From assembly GCA_017634385.1 (NCBI GenBank), contig JAGBNN010000005.1, positions 1 to 45,661 of the forward strand: a stretch of 45,661 nt of DNA, read 5' to 3'. Source of the stretch: Bacilli bacterium. Its GTDB lineage: Bacteria; Bacillota_I; Bacilli_A; RF39; UBA660. Under the pieces are notes generated by a model. It was given only the letters and a program-made list of their open reading frames with translations, did no database searches and was not told where the DNA came from. The position numbers and the translations under genes were made by a program. Of this stretch, positions 1 to 7,203 are shown in pieces; the first letter of the stretch is position 1; every line of letters starts with the position of its first letter.

Positions 1-105
1 GAATTTATAGATGATATAATTTGGGATAACAATAATTATAGACCAAGTTATGCATTAAATTATAAAACCCCAATTGAGTATAGAACTCAACTAGGGTTCA
101 ATTAA
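1..105 (+). CDS. IS3-like transposase, C-terminal fragment (cut by window edge)
   Basis: The window opens inside a reading frame of 34 codons ending in TAA. Its tail reads RPSYALNYKTPIEYR, the C-terminal signature of IS3-family OrfB transposases and related rve integrases, where an N-N-x-RP-x-AL-xx-KTP-x-EY block follows the DDE catalytic core. The catalytic residues lie upstream of the window, so it cannot be judged whether the gene is intact. A candidate IS end lies about 30 bases after the stop. The family call rests on this short motif alone. Confidence 0.7.
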   Translation, partial: EFIDDIIWDNNNYRPSYALNYKTPIEYRTQLGFN

Positions 106-110
106 TTCTT

Positions 111-135
111 TTTAAGTGTCTACTTTTTATTGACA
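111..135 (+). mobile_element. Possible right end of the IS element
   Basis: Just after the transposase stop comes TTTAAGTGTCTACTTTTTAT followed by TGACA. IS3-type elements usually end in CA-3', and a GTGTC-T-rich-TGACA string close behind the orfB stop is typical of their right inverted repeat. The matching left end is outside the window, so the exact boundary (here placed at 135) is inferred. Confidence 0.3.
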
Positions 136-262
136 AGTTCATAGAAATACATCTTTTTTTATTTTCCTTTACACATGATTTATATTTTTTACATAAAATA
201 CTAGCAATATCTAAAAAAATAATATATAATAGATTTGAATATAATAAAGAGGGAGTGAAAAT

Positions 263-577
263 ATGGCAGATACTAAGAAAAAAACAACAACTAAAAAAGC
301 ACCTGCTAAGAAAACTACTACAGCAGCTAAAAAAACAACAACTACAAAAAAAGCACCTGCTAAAAAGACAACTACAACAAGAAAAACAACAACAACTAAA
401 GCTGCTCCAAAGAAAACAACAACTAAGAAAACTACAAGTAAAAACTTATCAAATTCAAGTAGCAGTTTTAAAATGAGCAACGATGCAATGTTTAATGTAT
501 GGATTGATGCATTAATTTTAGTATTTATAGTATTAATGTTTGTATTAATATTATATGGATATGTAATGTCAGCATAA
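263..577 (+). CDS. Histone-H1-like Lys/Thr/Ala-rich protein with C-terminal membrane anchor
   Basis: This is a 104-residue protein of unknown function with two parts. Residues 5-60 are almost only Lys, Thr, Ala and Pro, with the unit KKAPAKKTTT repeated at 11-20 and 29-38, as in histone H1 tails and bacterial H1-like nucleoid proteins. A Ser-rich linker (63-70) leads to one hydrophobic segment (about 81-101) at the extreme C-terminus. It has no N-terminal signal, so a tail-anchored protein with a basic cytoplasmic arm is predicted. The SD (GAGGGAG) is well placed. A TATAAT lies at 225-230, 17 bases after a poor -35. The gene stands alone between the IS remnant and ftsY. Binding of DNA or RNA is inferred from composition only. 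Confidence 0.7.
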   Translation: MADTKKKTTTKKAPAKKTTTAAKKTTTTKKAPAKKTTTTRKTTTTKAAPKKTTTKKTTSKNLSNSSSSFKMSNDAMFNVWIDALILVFIVLMFVLILYGYVMSA

Positions 578-604
578 AAAGAAGAAATTTATTTCTTTTT
601 TTTT
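578..604 (+). terminator. Rho-independent terminator after the H1-like gene
   Basis: AAGAAA (582-587) and TTTCTT (592-597) form a short hairpin with a TTTA loop, followed by a run of T. The stem is AT-rich and probably weak. The T-run lies just upstream of the ftsY promoter. Confidence 0.6.
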
Positions 605-615
605 GCCTTATAAAA

Positions 616-624
616 TGGTATAAT
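616..624 (+). promoter_or_regulatory. Extended -10 promoter of the ftsY operon
   Basis: TGGTATAAT is an extended -10 element 16 bases before the ftsY start codon. There is no good -35; the T-tract of the preceding terminator sits in its place. Confidence 0.6.
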
Positions 625-639
625 TAAGTAGGTGATATT

Positions 640-1629
640 ATGGGTTTTTTTGATAAATTAAAAAAAATAGTAACAAAAGATAAAGAAGTATTTAATGATA
701 ATAAAGAAAAAGATCTATATGATAAAGGATTTGAAAAAACAAGAAAAGAATTATCAGATAAATTAAATAAATTAAATAAGAAATATTCTAAAGTAAATGA
801 AGAGTATTTTGAAGAATTAGAAGAAATACTTATTATGGCTGATATTGGTGTAAATACAGTTATGAGCTTTATGGATAGATTAGTAGATCGTGCTAGAAAA
901 GAAAAAATATCTGATCCAGAAACATTAAAAGAATTAATAGTAGATGAATTATTTATAATATATGTTAATGAAGAAATATTAGTAGATAAGATTAAATATA
1001 ATGAGAATGGACCTACTGTTATATTATTTGTAGGGGTAAATGGAGTAGGAAAAACAACTACAATAGCTAAAATAGCTAAAAAAGAAAAAGATAATGGTAA
1101 AAAAGTTATGCTTGTTGCAGGAGATACATTTAGAGCAGGTGCTATAGAACAACTTGCTATATGGGCAGATAAAGTAGGTGTGTCAATAGTATCAACTAAT
1201 GAAGGAGCAGATCCATCGAGTGTAATGTATACAGCACTTGAAAAAGCAAAAGAAGAAAATTATGATGTAGTACTTATAGATACAGCAGGTAGACTTCAAA
1301 ATAAAGTTAATTTAATGAATGAACTTAATAAAGTAAATAGAGTAATAGGTAACTTAATAGAAGGAGCACCTCATGAAACTTTACTTGTAATTGATGCTAC
1401 AACAGGACAAAATGGTATATCTCAAGCTAAACAATTTAAAGAAATAACTAATATAACAGGTATAGTACTTACTAAATTAGATGGTACTGCTAAAGGTGGA
1501 ATAGTACTTGCCATTAAAGAAGAAGTTAATATTCCAGTTAAGTTTATAGGACTTGGTGAGGGTATGGATGACCTTCAAAGTTTTGATATAGAAAAATATA
1601 TTTATGGATTATTTAGTGAAATGGTATAG
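640..1629 (+). CDS. ftsY: Signal recognition particle receptor FtsY
   Basis: SRP-receptor GTPase of 329 residues that docks ribosome-SRP complexes at the membrane and hydrolyses GTP with Ffh. The N-terminus is a short charged region instead of a long acidic A domain. The NG domain follows: helical bundle, P-loop GVNGVGKT at about 132-139, DTAGR near 214 and TKLD near 278, ending in the GLGEGMDDLQSFD block diagnostic of FtsY. The ATG lies after AGGTGAT. It heads a tight operon with ylxM and ffh, the usual Bacillota SRP arrangement (there often downstream of smc, which is not seen here). Confidence 0.97.
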   Translation: MGFFDKLKKIVTKDKEVFNDNKEKDLYDKGFEKTRKELSDKLNKLNKKYSKVNEEYFEELEEILIMADIGVNTVMSFMDRLVDRARKEKISDPETLKELIVDELFIIYVNEEILVDKIKYNENGPTVILFVGVNGVGKTTTIAKIAKKEKDNGKKVMLVAGDTFRAGAIEQLAIWADKVGVSIVSTNEGADPSSVMYTALEKAKEENYDVVLIDTAGRLQNKVNLMNELNKVNRVIGNLIEGAPHETLLVIDATTGQNGISQAKQFKEITNITGIVLTKLDGTAKGGIVLAIKEEVNIPVKFIGLGEGMDDLQSFDIEKYIYGLFSEMV

Positions 1630-1637
1630 GTGATAAC

Positions 1638-1928
1638 ATGGATGAAAGAAATAAATTAGTAGTATTATATGATTATTATGGAGAATTATTAAATGATTCT
1701 CAAAAAAAATATTTTGAAGATTATTATTTTAATAACTTAAGTTTAGGTGAAATAGCAGAAGAAGAGAAAATAAGTAGAAATGCTGTTCATAAACAAATAA
1801 AAAGTGCTCAAGAAAAGTTAGAATTTTATGATTCAAAATTAAAATTAATAGAAAAAGAAAAAGAAATATTAGAAACAATAAAAGATGATAATTTAAAAGA
1901 AAGAATAACTAAAATAATAGAAAGCTAG
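1638..1928 (+). CDS. ylxM: YlxM/UPF0122-family HTH protein of the SRP operon
   Basis: This small 96-residue protein has a sigma-70 region-4-like helix-turn-helix at about 20-60 (LSLGEIAEEEKISRNAVHKQ). It matches the UPF0122/YlxM family, which lies next to ffh in most Bacillota and stimulates SRP GTPase activity in streptococci. It starts 8 bases after the ftsY stop, with the SD (TAGGTGAT) overlapping that stop, and is followed at once by ffh. The family and context are clear; the molecular role here is inferred. Confidence 0.9.
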   Translation: MDERNKLVVLYDYYGELLNDSQKKYFEDYYFNNLSLGEIAEEEKISRNAVHKQIKSAQEKLEFYDSKLKLIEKEKEILETIKDDNLKERITKIIES

Positions 1929-1937
1929 GTGAATATT

Positions 1938-3245
1938 ATGTTTGAAAGTTTATCAGATAGATTAGATGCAGCTATGCATAAAATAAAAGGATATGGAATA
2001 ATAACAGAAGATAATATAAGTGATGTAATGAGAGATGTTAGACTTGCTCTTTTAGAAGCAGATGTTAACTATCAAGTAGTAAAGGAATTTACTAATTCTG
2101 TTAAGGAAAAAGCTTTAGGTGAAGAAGTTAGAAAAAGTTTAAAACCTAGTGAAATGTTTTTAAAAATATTAAAAGATGAACTTCTTAATTTACTTGGTAC
2201 AGATAAAGTATCTATAGAGTATAGTAAAAAACCTACTATATTAATGCTTGTAGGTCTTCAAGGTTCAGGTAAAACAACAACTATAGGTAAACTTGGAAAT
2301 TTACTTAGAAAAAAATATAATAAAAAACCTTTATTTGTAGCGTGTGATATATATAGACCAGCTGCAATACAGCAACTTAAAACTATAGGTAAAAGTTTAG
2401 ATATACCAGTATATGAAGAAGGAAAGAAAAATCCTAATGAAATAGTTAATAATGCACTTGAATATGCTAAAGAAAATAATTTAGATTATGTGCTTATAGA
2501 TACAGCAGGTAGACTTCATATAGATGATAATTTAATGGACGAATTAGTTAATCTAAATAATGAATTTAAACCAGATGAAGTATTATTAGTACTTGATTCT
2601 ATGATAGGACAAGACGCTATTAATGTAATAAATGGATTTAATGATAAACTACCATTAACAGGTACAATTCTTACTAAAATGGATGGAGATACTAAAGGTG
2701 GTGTAGCTTTAACTGCTAGACATTTAACTAATGTTCCTATTAAATTTATAGGTACTTCTGAAAAATTAGATGGACTTGAAGAATTTGATCCTGAAAGAAT
2801 GGTTAGTAGAATTCTTGGTATGGGTGATATGCTTGGTCTTATAGAAAAGGCTGAAAGTATTATTAATGAAGAAGAAGCAGAAGCAACTTATAAAAAGATG
2901 AAAAAAGGTAATTATGATTTAGAAGATTTTTTAACTCAATTCAAACAAATAAAGAAATTGGGTTCAATAGAAAGTCTTTTAAAAATGATTCCGGGTGCTA
3001 AAAAAATGGGATTAAATAATGTTAATATAGATCCTAAAGATATGGCTAGAGTAGAAGCAATAATACTTTCTATGACACCAGAAGAAAGAAGAAATCCTTC
3101 TATAATAAAAGCATCTAGAAAAGAAAGAATAGCAAAAGGATCAGGTAGAAGTGTTCAAGATGTTAATAGACTTTTAAAACAATTTGAAGAAAGTAAAAAA
3201 ATGATGAAAATGTTTTCAAATGGTAATATGAAATTACCTTTCTAG
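1938..3245 (+). CDS. ffh: Signal recognition particle protein Ffh (SRP54)
   Basis: The 435-residue GTPase subunit of SRP binds 4.5S RNA and signal peptides. N and G domains carry P-loop GLQGSGKT at about 106-113, DTAGRLH and TKMDGD. The Met-rich M domain from about residue 295 includes the RNA-binding helices around SMTPEERRNPSII and GSGRSVQDVNRLL, and ends in MMKMF. The ATG at 1938 was chosen over an in-frame GTG at 1929 because that GTG is part of the SD (AGGTGA). No SRP RNA gene is seen in the window. Confidence 0.97.
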   Translation: MFESLSDRLDAAMHKIKGYGIITEDNISDVMRDVRLALLEADVNYQVVKEFTNSVKEKALGEEVRKSLKPSEMFLKILKDELLNLLGTDKVSIEYSKKPTILMLVGLQGSGKTTTIGKLGNLLRKKYNKKPLFVACDIYRPAAIQQLKTIGKSLDIPVYEEGKKNPNEIVNNALEYAKENNLDYVLIDTAGRLHIDDNLMDELVNLNNEFKPDEVLLVLDSMIGQDAINVINGFNDKLPLTGTILTKMDGDTKGGVALTARHLTNVPIKFIGTSEKLDGLEEFDPERMVSRILGMGDMLGLIEKAESIINEEEAEATYKKMKKGNYDLEDFLTQFKQIKKLGSIESLLKMIPGAKKMGLNNVNIDPKDMARVEAIILSMTPEERRNPSIIKASRKERIAKGSGRSVQDVNRLLKQFEESKKMMKMFSNGNMKLPF

Positions 3246-3255
3246 GAGATAAAAA

Positions 3256-3711
3256 ATGGAAGAATTTAATACAATAGAAAAAGTAGAAGAATTATTTAAA
3301 AGTATTGATGCTTTAGGAAGTGATAATACATTCTTCGTTGCTTGCCAAGATAAACAAAAGGTTTCTGGAATGGTAGCAGGTATGGAATATCCATATGATG
3401 GATTATTAATTAATGATTCTGAAAAAGGTATTACAATGTTTTATTTAAAAGCAGGAGCATTAAGTGGGTTAATTACTTTATCAAGTCCATCAAAAATGAC
3501 ATTAGATAAAGAAAATCACATATTTATACCAGCAAGTGATATAAAGGAAATTAAAATTAAAAAGTTCGCCTTACTTAATTCTAAAACAAAAAGAATAGAA
3601 ATAAATACTACAGATGGAAAATCTCATAAATTATATGCTAATGTAGAAGAAAAAGATTTTCCATATCAAAAAGAAAATTTTGCTAAATTTATAGAAAAAT
3701 ATAGTAAATAG
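3256..3711 (+). CDS. Conserved hypothetical protein, last gene of the SRP operon
   Basis: I do not recognise this 151-residue protein. It is soluble, with no signal peptide or membrane segment. From about residue 30 it alternates predicted beta strands (VSGMVAGMEYPYDGLLI, KEIKIKKFALL, KRIEINTTDGKSHKLYANV) and closes with a helix, a pattern that would fit a PH-like or GRAM-like beta barrel; this is only a shape impression. It starts 10 bases after ffh with SD AGGAGAT and has no promoter of its own, so it should be co-transcribed with the SRP genes. Confidence 0.7.
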   Translation: MEEFNTIEKVEELFKSIDALGSDNTFFVACQDKQKVSGMVAGMEYPYDGLLINDSEKGITMFYLKAGALSGLITLSSPSKMTLDKENHIFIPASDIKEIKIKKFALLNSKTKRIEINTTDGKSHKLYANVEEKDFPYQKENFAKFIEKYSK

Positions 3712-3735
3712 TTAAATATACTATTCATAAAAAAT

Positions 3736-3771
3736 AAATCCTCATATTCTAGTAATAGATAAGGAGGATTT
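3736..3771 (+). promoter_or_regulatory. Hairpin that pairs with the SD of the CotD-like gene
   Basis: AAATCCTC (3736-3743) is the exact complement of GAGGATTT (3764-3771), which contains most of the SD AAGGAGG of the next gene. A transcript starting upstream would hide the SD in an 8-bp stem with a 20-base loop. The T-run after the stem could also let it act as a weak terminator. A possible sigma-E/K -10 (CATATTCTA, 3743-3751) overlaps it; transcripts starting there would lack the left arm. Confidence 0.4.
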
Positions 3772-3775
3772 TTAA

Positions 3776-4033
3776 ATGTTTAATAATAATTTTATGAATA
3801 ATAACTGTTGTCCTGTAGTAAGTACACAAAATTGTCCTGAAGATCCTGTATACGAAGCACCTATTGAAAAATGTATTAAAAAAGATTATGTTCATGAGGT
3901 GGTTCATGTAGTACCAATTCATACTAACATAGTTAATAATCATATCTATAAACATACTTACATACCAGAATATACATGTTCTGAAGAAAATATATGTACT
4001 AATTATGATGAATGCAATTGTAATAAATTTTAA
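3776..4033 (+). CDS. Spore coat protein, CotD-like
   Basis: The 85-residue Cys-, His- and Asn-rich protein has a central block HEVVHVVPIHTNIVNNHIYK that resembles the core of Bacillus CotD (VPHIHP-x-HTTNVNHQ-x-x-x-H). CC near residue 11 and paired cysteines at the C-terminus (CSEENIC, CNC) could cross-link in the coat. CotD is an inner coat protein made late in the mother cell. The SD AAGGAGG is excellent, and the gene has its own terminator. The family call rests on a short motif and composition. Confidence 0.6.
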   Translation: MFNNNFMNNNCCPVVSTQNCPEDPVYEAPIEKCIKKDYVHEVVHVVPIHTNIVNNHIYKHTYIPEYTCSEENICTNYDECNCNKF

Positions 4034-4057
4034 AAAATTCCATATGGAATTTTTTTT
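4034..4057 (+). terminator. Terminator of the CotD-like gene
   Basis: AAAATTCC and GGAATTTT are perfect arms with an ATAT loop, followed by T. Confidence 0.85.
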
Positions 4058-4086
4058 ATGCAAATTATTTATTTTTTTGAAAAATA

Positions 4087-4095
4087 TGCTATAAT
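4087..4095 (+). promoter_or_regulatory. Extended -10 promoter for the gene pair at 4113
   Basis: TGCTATAAT lies 17 bases before the start codon at 4113. Confidence 0.55.
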
Positions 4096-4112
4096 TAACT
4101 TAGGTGATTATA

Positions 4113-4562
4113 ATGAGTATTGATACTAAATTATATGAAAGTCTAAATAATAATCCTAATATATCAGTAAATCAAAAAGAATTATTATATTCATATTTAA
4201 TACAAGTAAAAAGAAATATATTTGATCCATATATACCAGATTTTAATTTTGATAATATATTAATGTTACTTCAAAATTTAAAAGTAGTAGAAGGATCAGA
4301 AAACGAAATAATTCATTATGACAAACAAAATAATACTTTAGTATTAGGTAAATCACCAAAAGATCAAGAATTTAATACATATAGAAGTTTACTTAATCTA
4401 ATTTGTCAAAGATATGATGAAGAAGATAAAAAATACAATAGTGGTTTAACAATTACAATAGATGGAAAAGAATATGGTAATAAATTAAATGACTTATTAA
4501 TAGATTATTTAATAACTATAAATACAGGTCTTTTTATCAAGGAGGATTCAGATGGAGAATAA
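4113..4562 (+). CDS. Hypothetical protein, first of an overlapping pair
   Basis: I do not recognise this 149-residue soluble protein. It is largely helical and acidic, with one strand-turn-strand (GLTITIDGKEYGNKLNDLL) near the C-terminus and no cysteine cluster, signal peptide or membrane segment. The ATG at 4113 follows TAGGTGAT; the in-frame GTG at 4104 lies inside the SD. The last 11 bases overlap the next gene, whose SD (AAGGAGG) lies within this coding sequence, so the two are probably translated together. Confidence 0.65.
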   Translation: MSIDTKLYESLNNNPNISVNQKELLYSYLIQVKRNIFDPYIPDFNFDNILMLLQNLKVVEGSENEIIHYDKQNNTLVLGKSPKDQEFNTYRSLLNLICQRYDEEDKKYNSGLTITIDGKEYGNKLNDLLIDYLITINTGLFIKEDSDGE

Positions 4563-4806
4563 TATGAAATTAGATGCTTCAGATGTAATGGTAAGTAGCT
4601 TTGAAAAAATGGCCGGAGGCGCTGAAAATTTAGTTAGATGTTTAGCAAATGGTAATGGTAAAGAATTATATTCTGAAATAAAGAATGTATTAGGTGAAGA
4701 AAATACTAATAAATTATATCAAGATGATGTATCAGCAGAAAGACTAATGCTTAGCGCTGAAGCAGTCGCATTATCAAAAAGTAAAGAAGAAACTATTAAA
4801 ATGTAA
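4552..4806 (+). CDS. Hypothetical small protein, second of an overlapping pair
   Basis: I do not recognise this 84-residue, probably helical protein (ASDVMVSSFEKMAGGAENLV at the start, then an acidic middle). It starts inside the last codons of the preceding gene with a strong SD six bases upstream. No membrane segment is evident. The overlap suggests the two products act together, perhaps as subunits, but nothing in the sequence says on what. Confidence 0.6.
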   Translation: MENNMKLDASDVMVSSFEKMAGGAENLVRCLANGNGKELYSEIKNVLGEENTNKLYQDDVSAERLMLSAEAVALSKSKEETIKM

Positions 4807-4814
4807 AATTTTGT

Positions 4815-4859
4815 CCACTTTATTGATTTATTATTTTTAATGTAATATTATTAAAGTGG
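4815..4859 (+). promoter_or_regulatory. Inverted repeat directly upstream of the rpoZ SD
   Basis: CCACTTTA (4815-4822) and TAAAGTGG (4852-4859) are perfect complements with a 29-base AT-rich interval. The right arm abuts the rpoZ SD (GGGGAG). It could be an RNA hairpin affecting rpoZ translation or an operator; no T-run follows. Confidence 0.35.
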
Positions 4860-4874
4860 GGAGTGTGATAAATA

Positions 4875-5069
4875 GTGTATCCATCAATAGATAAGGTATT
4901 AAATGTAGTTCCTTCTAAGTATCAATTAGTATATATAGTAGCTAAAAGATCTCATCAAATGAAGGAAACAAAACATTATCAATTACCAGAAAAAGAATAT
5001 AAAAATGCAAAAAATATTGGTAGAGCTTTAGAAGAAGTAGCAGAAAACTTAATACATATCGAAGAATAG
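4875..5069 (+). CDS. rpoZ: RNA polymerase omega subunit
   Basis: The 64-residue omega subunit helps RNA polymerase assembly by clasping beta-prime. It shows the family signature YPSIDKVLNVVPSKYQLVYI, then VAKRSHQM and IGRALEEVAENLI. It is short like other Bacillota omegas. The start is GTG: a TAA two codons upstream rules out anything earlier. The SD GGGGAG is about 12 bases away, rather far. Its usual neighbour gmk is absent; recX follows. The terminator after it overlaps its last codons. Confidence 0.9.
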   Translation: MYPSIDKVLNVVPSKYQLVYIVAKRSHQMKETKHYQLPEKEYKNAKNIGRALEEVAENLIHIEE

Positions 5070-5084
5070 TATTAAGTTTTTTTT
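5044..5084 (+). terminator. Terminator overlapping the rpoZ 3' end
   Basis: AAAACTTAATAC (5044-5055, inside the coding sequence) pairs with GTATTAAGTTTT (5069-5080) and is followed by T. Confidence 0.75.
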
Positions 5085-5102
5085 AGATATACAGGAGGTA
5101 AT

Positions 5103-5840
5103 ATGAAAATAACAAAATATAAAAAGATGTCTAATAATAAGTATAAAGTATTCTTAGATAACAATGAAAATATAGTATTACACGAAAATATAATATTAAA
5201 ATATAATTTATTACTAACTAAAGAAATAGATGATTTAGAAGAAATAAAAAAAGATAATAATAATTATCTTATATATGATAAAGTACTTAAATATATAAGT
5301 ATTAAAATGAGATGTGAGAGTGAAATAAGGGCATATTTAAAGAAAAATGAAATAGATAATAAGTTAATAGATGAAATAGTAGAAAAACTAAAAAAACAAG
5401 GTTTTATTAATGAAAAACTATATGTTAAAAGTTATATATTAGATAAAACAAGATTAAATAATATAGGACCTAATAAAATTAAAAATGAACTTATTAAATT
5501 AAATATAGATAATAATATTATTGAAGAAGAATTAAATAATATTAATAAAGAAGAATTAAATATAACTTTAGAAAAATTAATAGATAAGAAAATAAAATCA
5601 AATAGAACATATGCAGGAGATGTATTAAAACAAAAACTATTAAATGATTTTATTAATAAAGGTTATAGTAAAGAAGATATATTATCTATATTAGATAAAA
5701 AAGATTTAAATAATGACGATTTATATGAAAAAGAATATAAAAAATTATATAATAAATATTCAAAAAAATATTCTGGTAGTGAACTTGAATATTTTATAAA
5801 ACAAAAATTGTATCAAAAAGGAATAAAAAAAAGTAACTAG
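5103..5840 (+). CDS. recX: RecX family regulatory protein
   Basis: The 245-residue protein matches RecX, a modulator that binds RecA filaments. It has the three-helix repeats of the family: KVLKYISIKMRCESEIRAYL, KKQGFINEKLYVKSYI and, near the C-terminus, KQKLLNDFINKGYSKEDIL. The N-terminal 60 residues form the strand-rich extension seen in Bacillota RecX. The SD is CAGGAGG. recA is not in the window. The gene lies downstream of rpoZ and its terminator with no clear promoter of its own, so readthrough may drive it. Confidence 0.85.
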   Translation: MKITKYKKMSNNKYKVFLDNNENIVLHENIILKYNLLLTKEIDDLEEIKKDNNNYLIYDKVLKYISIKMRCESEIRAYLKKNEIDNKLIDEIVEKLKKQGFINEKLYVKSYILDKTRLNNIGPNKIKNELIKLNIDNNIIEEELNNINKEELNITLEKLIDKKIKSNRTYAGDVLKQKLLNDFINKGYSKEDILSILDKKDLNNDDLYEKEYKKLYNKYSKKYSGSELEYFIKQKLYQKGIKKSN

Positions 5841-5857
5841 TAATAGTTACTTTTTAA
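5830..5857. terminator. Bidirectional terminator between recX and prsA
   Basis: AAGTAACT and AGTTACTT form a hairpin with A-rich and T-rich flanks on both sides. The recX stop (TAG, 5838-5840) lies inside it, and the convergent foldase gene ends 22 bases further on. Confidence 0.8.
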
Positions 5858-5861
5858 CATT

Positions 5862-6833
5862 TTAGTTACTTTCTTTTTCTTCAGCTGCTTTTATTTGATC
5901 ATCAATATATTTTTTATATAATCTTTTTAATTTAGAATCTTTGATTTTAAATCCATATTTTTTTCTAGTTTCATCTAAAGCAGTTACTTGAATAGTATTA
6001 TCATTTTCTAATCTATCATTAGTTATAGTTTCAATTATTTTGTCTTTAACATCCTTGTATTTAGCTTTATCTTTTTCACCAGTTTTTAAAATTATATGAT
6101 AACCATATGAAGTTTTAACAGGTTCCTTAGTATATTCATTAACTTTTAAATTATAAGCTGCATCTTCAAATTCTTTAACCATATCACCTTTATTGAAATA
6201 TCCTAAATCTCCACCATTTTCTTTAGATCCTGGATCATCAGAATTTTCTTTAGCCAAAGTATCAAAATCTGCACCTTTATTTAATTCTTTAATTAAATTT
6301 TGAGCTTTTTCTTTAGCTTCATCATCAGTTAAACCACCTTCGCTACTAGCATCAACTTTAATTAATATATGTTTAGCACTAATATCTCCAGCATATGATT
6401 CATCATAATATTTTTTAATTTCACCTTCTTTAATACTAGATTTTACATAATCTTCAACAGCTTTATTTCTTTGATATGAAAGAATAAATTCTTTCTTTAA
6501 ATCATCTTCACTATCATATCCAGCATTTTTTAAAGTATCGTCCCAATTGTCTGTATATTGTTGTTTTAAAGTTTCTATTTGAGTAGTAGCTTGTTTTTCA
6601 ATTGTTTCATCATTTTTATAAATTTTATCAAATAAAGCTTTATCAAACATATCAATCATAGTTGCTACACCATATTTTTTCTTCATTTGAGTATATAATT
6701 TATCAGCAGAAAAGTTTTTACTATCTGATTTAAATGCTACTTCTTTTCCATCTTTTAATTTTGTATTACCACAACCGCATACCATTAACATGCACATTGC
6801 AATAACTCCAACTAACATTATTTTTTTCTTCAT
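5862..6833 (-). CDS. prsA: PrsA-like parvulin peptidyl-prolyl isomerase lipoprotein
   Basis: The 323-residue extracellular foldase is membrane-tethered. The lipoprotein signal (MKKKIMLVGVIAMCMLM) ends in VCGC, with lipidated Cys21 likely. An N-terminal chaperone region precedes a parvulin domain (about 150-250) with AKHILI, NGGDLGYF, MVKEFEDAAYNL and TSYGYHIIL, the standard rotamase motifs. The start is the ATG at 6833, after a GGGAGG SD; an in-frame ATG 14 codons earlier lacks an SD and would spoil the signal peptide. Its clients are probably the secreted and sortase-anchored proteins. Confidence 0.9.
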   Translation of the reverse strand: MKKKIMLVGVIAMCMLMVCGCGNTKLKDGKEVAFKSDSKNFSADKLYTQMKKKYGVATMIDMFDKALFDKIYKNDETIEKQATTQIETLKQQYTDNWDDTLKNAGYDSEDDLKKEFILSYQRNKAVEDYVKSSIKEGEIKKYYDESYAGDISAKHILIKVDASSEGGLTDDEAKEKAQNLIKELNKGADFDTLAKENSDDPGSKENGGDLGYFNKGDMVKEFEDAAYNLKVNEYTKEPVKTSYGYHIILKTGEKDKAKYKDVKDKIIETITNDRLENDNTIQVTALDETRKKYGFKIKDSKLKRLYKKYIDDQIKAAEEKESN

Positions 6834-6912
6834 TTGTCTAACCTCCCTCAATAATGCACATATATATAATAACAAAAATCAAAAAATAAAACAATATTTT
6901 TAAAAATATAAT

Positions 6913-6941
6913 CACATATTTAAGGTATTTACCATAGAATA
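6913..6941 (+). promoter_or_regulatory. Sigma-K/E-like promoter for the YjcZ-like genes
   Basis: CAC (6913-6915), a 17-base spacer and CATAGAATA (6933-6941) match the mother-cell consensus AC-N15-17-CATAnnnTA. No good sigma-A -10 lies in the right place. The predicted start is near 6948, just before the AAGGAGG SD. Confidence 0.5.
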
Positions 6942-6971
6942 ATGTGAATAGAAAAAAAGGAGGATGAGAAA

Positions 6972-7055
6972 ATGAGACAATCATACACAGGCGGTGCTGG
7001 TATAATACTAGTACTATTCATACTATTAGTAATAATAATAGGTGCTTACATCTAA
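6972..7055 (+). CDS. YjcZ-like sporulation micro-protein
   Basis: The 27-residue protein is a short polar head (MRQSYTGGAG) and one hydrophobic helix (IILVLFILLVIIIGAYI). This is the pattern of the YjcZ family of Bacillus sporulation membrane peptides (glycine-rich head, then ALIVVLFILLIIVGA). The SD is AAGGAGG and the promoter upstream is sigma-E/K-like. A second micro-protein of the same build follows 25 bases later. The role of the family is not known in detail. Confidence 0.75.
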   Translation: MRQSYTGGAGIILVLFILLVIIIGAYI

Positions 7056-7080
7056 ATAAATTTTATAAGGAGGTTAATTT

Positions 7081-7203
7081 ATGAGTTGTCAAAATACAAC
7101 ATGCAATAATACATGTCCAACACAACATCGTGGAAGTGGATATGTAACTATAATTGTTTTATATATCTTACTTGCAATAATACTTAGTTCGTTTGTTTGT
7201 TAA
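7081..7203 (+). CDS. Second YjcZ-like micro-protein with Cys-rich head
   Basis: The 40-residue protein has a Cys-rich polar head (four Cys in the first 12 residues: MSCQNTTCNNTC) followed by a Gly-Ser-Gly linker and one membrane helix (YVTIIVLYILLAIIL) ending in a fifth Cys. The build is like the preceding YjcZ-type peptide, with which it shares transcript and terminator. The SD AAGGAGG is perfect. The cysteines could cross-link in a spore layer or bind metal; that is inference. Confidence 0.7.
   Translation: MSCQNTTCNNTCPTQHRGSGYVTIIVLYILLAIILSSFVC

Noticed and set aside
211..480. Minus-strand frame rich in Val, Phe and Leu
   Set aside because: It is the exact antisense of the Lys/Thr repeat region of the H1-like gene; the composition is a codon shadow and it has no SD.
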